In this document: positions 60,315 to 64,000 of the stretch, in pieces
Layout: each line of letters opens with the position of its first letter
How positions within the stretch are numbered: position 1 is the first letter of the stretch
NCBI GenBank assembly: GCA_004556705.1
Contig: SFGA01000009.1
Coordinates: forward strand, 12,041 to 76,040
Direction: 5' to 3'
Length of the DNA: 64,000 bases
From: Ruminococcus sp.
GTDB lineage: Bacteria; Bacillota; Clostridia; Oscillospirales; Acutalibacteraceae
Notes under the pieces: generated by a model
Database searches by the model: none
What the model was told of the DNA's origin: nothing
Seen by the model: only the letters and a program-made list of their open reading frames with translations
Made by a program: the position numbers and the translations under genes

Positions 60315-61211
60315 TCAATTAACCGAGTAAGCCGCCGTCCAAGCTTCAATAATCTTCTCAAATTCTTCGCCCTTCATAGCTTTGAGACAATCGGATTTGT
60401 ATTCGTTAAAAAGCTCGTCCGAGGTAATGTCCGACCTTGTAACCGTAAAAATGTAATCTCCGACCGTAAAGCTTCCCGCAGTACCGACTTCAATGCCTTT
60501 TACATTGTCGAAAAAGCCGTCGGGATACTTTGTCGAATTCTTATCGATAACCACAACAGAGTCGGTAACCGCAACATTCTCGGCATAAGACGCAGCATTG
60601 TCAACAGAGGCAACGCCCTCGTTAATTTCGTTCGCCATACGCTTGAAAACTTCGGCGGTTTTCTGTCTTTCCTCTTCGGAAAGAGAAACTGTATTGTTGT
60701 TTTCGTCAACGGTCGTCAAAAAGCCTGTCGCAGACCTGAACGCCACAAAATTGTTATTAAAAAACTCTTTGAGCTCGCTATCCGTCATGGGAGAATCTCC
60801 GTTCTCGGAATAGTAGGCCTCCATAAGACGTGTTTCGTAGCATTTGCTTTCCTCTATCTTGTAAAGGTCGTTTTTCGATACGCCTATTCCCTCATAATAC
60901 TTGGAAAACAAATGCCAATAGGAATTTACCGTATTTGAAAGCGTTGACTTTTCTTCAAGCGTGAGGTCGATTCCTCTGTTGGCAAATTCGGAATTTACCG
61001 CAACATATCTTATAAGCATCTTATTTGCAAGAGCCGTCACATCGGTTTCACCGTTCTTCTCACACTCTCTTTTTGCGAGGTCGGTAAAATACGCATAAAC
61101 GCCCTTGCCGATTTTAGCGGAATTGACACGCACACTTGCATTTTTACCGCAAGAGCATAATGTCAAAAGCATAATTGCCGACATTATCAGCGCCGTTATC
61201 CTTTTTTTCAC
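60315..61211 (-). CDS. lipoprotein with SurA/PrsA-like organisation (possible foldase)
   Basis: A 298-residue lipoprotein: signal peptide with lipobox LLTLCSC (Cys near residue 20), so it is anchored outside the membrane. The N-terminal about 120 residues are helical with alternating charge as in SurA/PrsA N-domains; the middle region (about 135-270) could be a degenerate rotamase-like domain. No clear PPIase active site is seen, so it may be a chaperone without isomerase activity. It is followed after 27 bases, upstream in transcription order, by the YjdF-like gene, so the set is probably co-transcribed. Confidence 0.7.
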   Translation of the reverse strand: MKKRITALIMSAIMLLTLCSCGKNASVRVNSAKIGKGVYAYFTDLAKRECEKNGETDVTALANKMLIRYVAVNSEFANRGIDLTLEEKSTLSNTVNSYWHLFSKYYEGIGVSKNDLYKIEESKCYETRLMEAYYSENGDSPMTDSELKEFFNNNFVAFRSATGFLTTVDENNNTVSLSEEERQKTAEVFKRMANEINEGVASVDNAASYAENVAVTDSVVVIDKNSTKYPDGFFDNVKGIEVGTAGSFTVGDYIFTVTRSDITSDELFNEYKSDCLKAMKGEEFEKIIEAWTAAYSVN

Positions 61212-61238
61212 ATTTCCACCGCCTTAATTTTACACATA

Positions 61239-61970
61239 TCAGCTGCAAGAATTATTTTTCTGCTCATTCAAATAATCCTTGAGTAATTGCTCCTTGAGAA
61301 GCTCTCTTTCCTCTGCCGCCTTCGCCTTTTTAGCATACATTCTTCTGTTCCTGCCGATTTTTCCGTTCTTAACAAACGCAACCGAAAACATACCGATAAG
61401 TCCGCCCGACGCCTGTATAATCTCATCAATCATAGTGTCGGTCAAGCCGCTGTCGGTCATGGGAGCCGTGCGCTGAAGGGTAAGACCGTAAATTCTATCC
61501 ATTGTAAACTCGTAGGTTTCCCAGCCGACAGAAATAAAGCACGCAAAGCCTATCGCAAACAATGCCGCAAGAGCCGGAGAAAGCCTCCTTTTAGGTCCTT
61601 GAACCGTGCAGGCGAAGTCATAGGCAAACCAAGCCGAGATAAAGCCTGCGGAAAAGTGCGTTACTATGTCAAAGTTGGAAAACGCAGTCCTGTTATTAAG
61701 CGTAGAGCCCACAACAACACCGATAAATATAAACAAATTCAGCATTGTTTGAGTTAGATAGTCCACTCTCGTTATAAAAGAGAAGCCGCCGAATATCTGA
61801 AAAAAGTCCCACAAATGCGTGAAGATAATCGCAAATATCGCCTCTAAGAACTCAACCACCGAGCCGTGAAAAAGTCCGTAAGTTCCCCATGCGAGCAAGC
61901 CGACTCTCAAAACCACCCAAAGTATTTTATGTGAAGCAGGCAAATAGCCCGATTCAAATCTTTCGTTCAT
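61239..61970 (-). CDS. YjdF/DUF2238-like multi-pass membrane protein
   Basis: A 243-residue protein with about five to six transmembrane helices. The pattern FDIVTHFSAGFISAWFAYDF and ISVGWETYEFTMDRIYG (His/Glu in membrane segments) resembles DUF2238/YjdF family members, whose function is unknown. The C-terminus is a charged coiled-coil-like tail. It lies 13 bases after the propeller lipoprotein gene and 27 before the foldase-like lipoprotein gene. Confidence 0.7.
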   Translation of the reverse strand: MNERFESGYLPASHKILWVVLRVGLLAWGTYGLFHGSVVEFLEAIFAIIFTHLWDFFQIFGGFSFITRVDYLTQTMLNLFIFIGVVVGSTLNNRTAFSNFDIVTHFSAGFISAWFAYDFACTVQGPKRRLSPALAALFAIGFACFISVGWETYEFTMDRIYGLTLQRTAPMTDSGLTDTMIDEIIQASGGLIGMFSVAFVKNGKIGRNRRMYAKKAKAAEERELLKEQLLKDYLNEQKNNSCS

Positions 61971-61983
61971 CAGTCAGCTTCCT

Positions 61984-63792
61984 TTACTTGAATTTTGCCA
62001 TCATACCTGCGGTGTTTGCTCCGTCGGATTTTGAGCCTACAAGGTCGCCGTCCGCCGAAAGAGTTGAGCCGCCTGCTATATATTTACCGCCCGAAAGCAC
62101 GCAAACGTTTTCAAACTTATCGTCCCTTGAGCCGCCGTAGCCCTCAACCGAGGTAACTTGACCCGTCGCACCGAGCGTTACGATAATGCCGTCTGCTCCG
62201 CCCTTGTTACCGACGGTTTTTAAGTCTCTGTTGTTAGAAGCCGAGTAGCCGCAAACTACAAACGAGCCGTCCGATACAGGAGCGATAGATGTGAACGTAT
62301 CGTCCTGATAGCCTCTGAACGGAGTCTGCCATGCTATGCTGCCCGACGAAGAATATTTAACGGCATAAGCGTCATATCCGCCCTGATTGCCGAGGCTTGC
62401 AAATGAATTATCCTTTGAATTTGAACGTCCGACAACAACACAGCCGTCCGATACTGCGGCAACCGAATTTGCGTTGTCAATTCCGCTTCCGCCAAACTGA
62501 CGAATCCACGAAACATTGCCGCTGCCGTCAAGTCTTACGATAGCCGCATCCGATTTTCCGTAACCGTTAAACGCTCTCGAAGCGTCGCTTGACGAGAAGT
62601 TTCCGACAGCATAAATGTTTCCGCTTTGGTCGGTATCGACGCCGTTAAACGAGTCGCCGACCGAGCCGATTGCCTTTGCGAAAACCAAATTGCCCGAAGC
62701 GTCGTACTTCGCCACAAGAGCCGCAGCTCTGCCCGAAGCAATACCCAACGGAGCTGCCGCACCGTCACTTGAGCCTACGCCGCCTGCCGCAACGATACTG
62801 CCGTCGGCACAAACGCTGACATCATTAAAGAAATCAACCAAGCTTCCGCCGTAGGACTGTACCCATTGCATATCGCCCGAGGAGTTAAACTTATATATAA
62901 CCCCATCATACTCGCCGTAATGAGGCGAGCCGAGATTTGTTGCGTTTGAATAGCCTGCCGCAATGATATTGCCCGAAGCGTCGGTATCAAGGCTTCTCAA
63001 CGACAATGCACCGTCGCTTGTTATCGCCTTGCGCCATTTGAGGATACCCGAGCTGTCAAATTTCATAAGCACCATATAAGGAACTGCCGAGCCCGAAGCA
63101 AGTCCCGCAAACGAACCATCGGAGGAGTTTGTCTGAACAAGGGAAACATAACCGCCGTCGGAGGTCGGAGCAACCGCATTGCAAGCGTCGCTCTTGCTGC
63201 CGCTGAAGGTTGCGCCCCAGTTTGAACTGTTGCTGCCCGGCGTTACAACGGAGGTCGTATATTTTCTTGTATAGGTTACGGGATTTCCGTCCTTATCGTA
63301 AACCGTATTTCCGTTTGCATCCGTCTGAACAAGTGTTGTGATTATCGGCTCATTCGGAGCAGGAACGGTAATGACCGTATGGCTCACCTTTCCGTTTTTA
63401 TCTGTCACAACGTTTCCGTCCTTATCGGTAACGGGAATTTCAACGTCCTTCGGATGATATATTACCGAGGTTTTAACCTCGCCGTTTTCGTCATAAACCT
63501 TCTCGCCGTTGGCATTTGTGACCTCGACGATTTCAGTTTCAAGCACAACGGTAATAGCTTCGCCGTTTTCGTCTGTTATCGGAACGCCGTTTTTATCGGT
63601 AACAACAACCGTCTCGGAATAGACAATAGTTGTAAGCACCTCGCCGTTTTCGTTTGTAACGGGATTTCCGTATTCATCTGTTACGACAACAGCCTGACCG
63701 GGATTGTTATTCCTCTTACAAGCAGAAACTATAACCAACACTGCCATAGTGAGAGCAATAGCCGACATAACGATTTTTTTGTTTGCTTTCAT
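61984..63792 (-). CDS. lipoprotein with NGE-type tandem repeats and beta-propeller
   Basis: A 602-residue lipoprotein. I chose the ATG at 63792 with CGGAGG upstream; an earlier frame start lacks a site. Lipobox is VIVSAC (Cys near 25). Residues about 35-185 hold about five repeats of a 25-30-residue unit with VTDENGE or VTDKNG cores (a flexible spacer or stalk). Residues about 195-602 have seven or so repeats of about 55-60 residues with DGSIV and GGSGxDxxxSV elements, like SBBP-type beta-propeller repeats. It is surface-exposed; binding partner unknown. It is the first gene of the three-gene unit. Confidence 0.82.
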   Translation of the reverse strand: MKANKKIVMSAIALTMAVLVIVSACKRNNNPGQAVVVTDEYGNPVTNENGEVLTTIVYSETVVVTDKNGVPITDENGEAITVVLETEIVEVTNANGEKVYDENGEVKTSVIYHPKDVEIPVTDKDGNVVTDKNGKVSHTVITVPAPNEPIITTLVQTDANGNTVYDKDGNPVTYTRKYTTSVVTPGSNSSNWGATFSGSKSDACNAVAPTSDGGYVSLVQTNSSDGSFAGLASGSAVPYMVLMKFDSSGILKWRKAITSDGALSLRSLDTDASGNIIAAGYSNATNLGSPHYGEYDGVIYKFNSSGDMQWVQSYGGSLVDFFNDVSVCADGSIVAAGGVGSSDGAAAPLGIASGRAAALVAKYDASGNLVFAKAIGSVGDSFNGVDTDQSGNIYAVGNFSSSDASRAFNGYGKSDAAIVRLDGSGNVSWIRQFGGSGIDNANSVAAVSDGCVVVGRSNSKDNSFASLGNQGGYDAYAVKYSSSGSIAWQTPFRGYQDDTFTSIAPVSDGSFVVCGYSASNNRDLKTVGNKGGADGIIVTLGATGQVTSVEGYGGSRDDKFENVCVLSGGKYIAGGSTLSADGDLVGSKSDGANTAGMMAKFK

Positions 63793-63836
63793 AAGCCGAA
63801 CCTCCGATTTTGTGCCTGAATATTCATACATCATTT

Positions 63837-63865
63837 ATTTTACCATAATTACACGCTGAATTCAA
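63837..63865 (-). promoter_or_regulatory. promoter of the propeller lipoprotein unit
   Basis: On the minus strand TTGAAT, a 17-base spacer and TAAAAT, about 45 bases before the ATG at 63792. Confidence 0.55.
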
Positions 63866-63958
63866 TCAAATTTTTACGTTATTTATAGGTATTATATCTT
63901 ATAAATGTATGTGTTAAAATGATGTGACCCAAAAAGAAAGAGAAGTAACTTCAAAATA

Positions 63959-64000
63959 TGGTATAATGAGATTGCAACAAAACATTAACCAAGAAAGAAG
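63959..64000 (+). promoter_or_regulatory. extended -10 promoter leading out of the window
   Basis: TG-N-TATAAT at 63959-63967 (extended -10; no clear -35) followed by an A-rich leader ending AAGAAAGAAG, which looks like the beginning of a ribosome binding site. A rightward gene probably starts just beyond base 64000; its nature is not visible. Confidence 0.5.

Noticed and set aside
63900..64000. Edge of an insertion sequence at the right end
   Set aside because: A promoter-like sequence is seen, but no terminal inverted repeat or transposase reading; too little sequence to claim.

Overview
The window looks like a chromosomal segment of a low- to mid-GC Gram-positive anaerobe of the Clostridia, most likely Oscillospiraceae/Ruminococcaceae. 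The grounds are the S10-spc-alpha ribosomal order with adk, map, a KOW/L14e-like gene, infA and rpmJ in line, a zinc-type S14, AAGGAGG ribosome binding sites, frequent TTG starts, an S-layer-homology/BspA-LRR surface protein, and GTAGGG-type palindromic repeats. I see no rRNA, tRNA, CRISPR array, transposase or prophage gene.

Layout. 1-1180: end of metG and tatD. 1181-1850: repeat-rich spacer. 1851-5471: large SLH surface protein facing two XRE regulators, with a perfect-consensus promoter overlapped by twin palindromes. 5551-12239: two-domain glycosyltransferase, then a minus-strand operon of rlmB, a degenerate P-type-ATPase-like membrane protein and an mgtC-family gene. 12416-23162: metabolic cluster with a class II aldolase-like protein, two class III (GSAM-like) aminotransferases, an SDR dehydrogenase, a split transketolase and two SCP2-like lipid-binding-fold proteins. 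23433-26826: AT-richer small membrane and secreted proteins, including a bacteriocin/immunity-like pair. 26841-32675: glnS, gltX, murA and fba. 32848-36279: plus-strand run with a possible degenerate ATPase, cyclase-family protein, FAD oxidoreductase and a Cys-rich small protein. 36344-39469: ileS.

39622-55107 is the ribosomal superoperon on the minus strand, rpsJ through rplQ, with secY, adk, map, infA and rpoA inside. It follows a leader of about 290 nt that can fold into a closing stem with two internal hairpins. Its infA is about 12 residues shorter than usual, missing an internal segment near the C-terminus. 55615-57589 holds a CpsB-like phosphatase and an AI-2E-family permease. 57771-60234 is hom-lysC (aspartate pathway). 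60315-63792 holds a foldase-like lipoprotein, a YjdF-like membrane protein and a repeat-rich beta-propeller lipoprotein.

The best candidate for an undescribed system is 18314-23162: SCP2-like, class III aminotransferase, transketolase N half, transketolase C half, SCP2-like, behind one good promoter. A divergent SDR gene and a second aminotransferase with an aldolase lie nearby. Split transketolases of this kind act on unusual ketoses and, as DesAB in Clostridium scindens, on steroid side chains. Flanking SCP2-fold proteins make a hydrophobic ketol substrate worth testing, but that is inference. The second candidate is the mgtC-linked P-type ATPase homologue without the phosphorylation motif.
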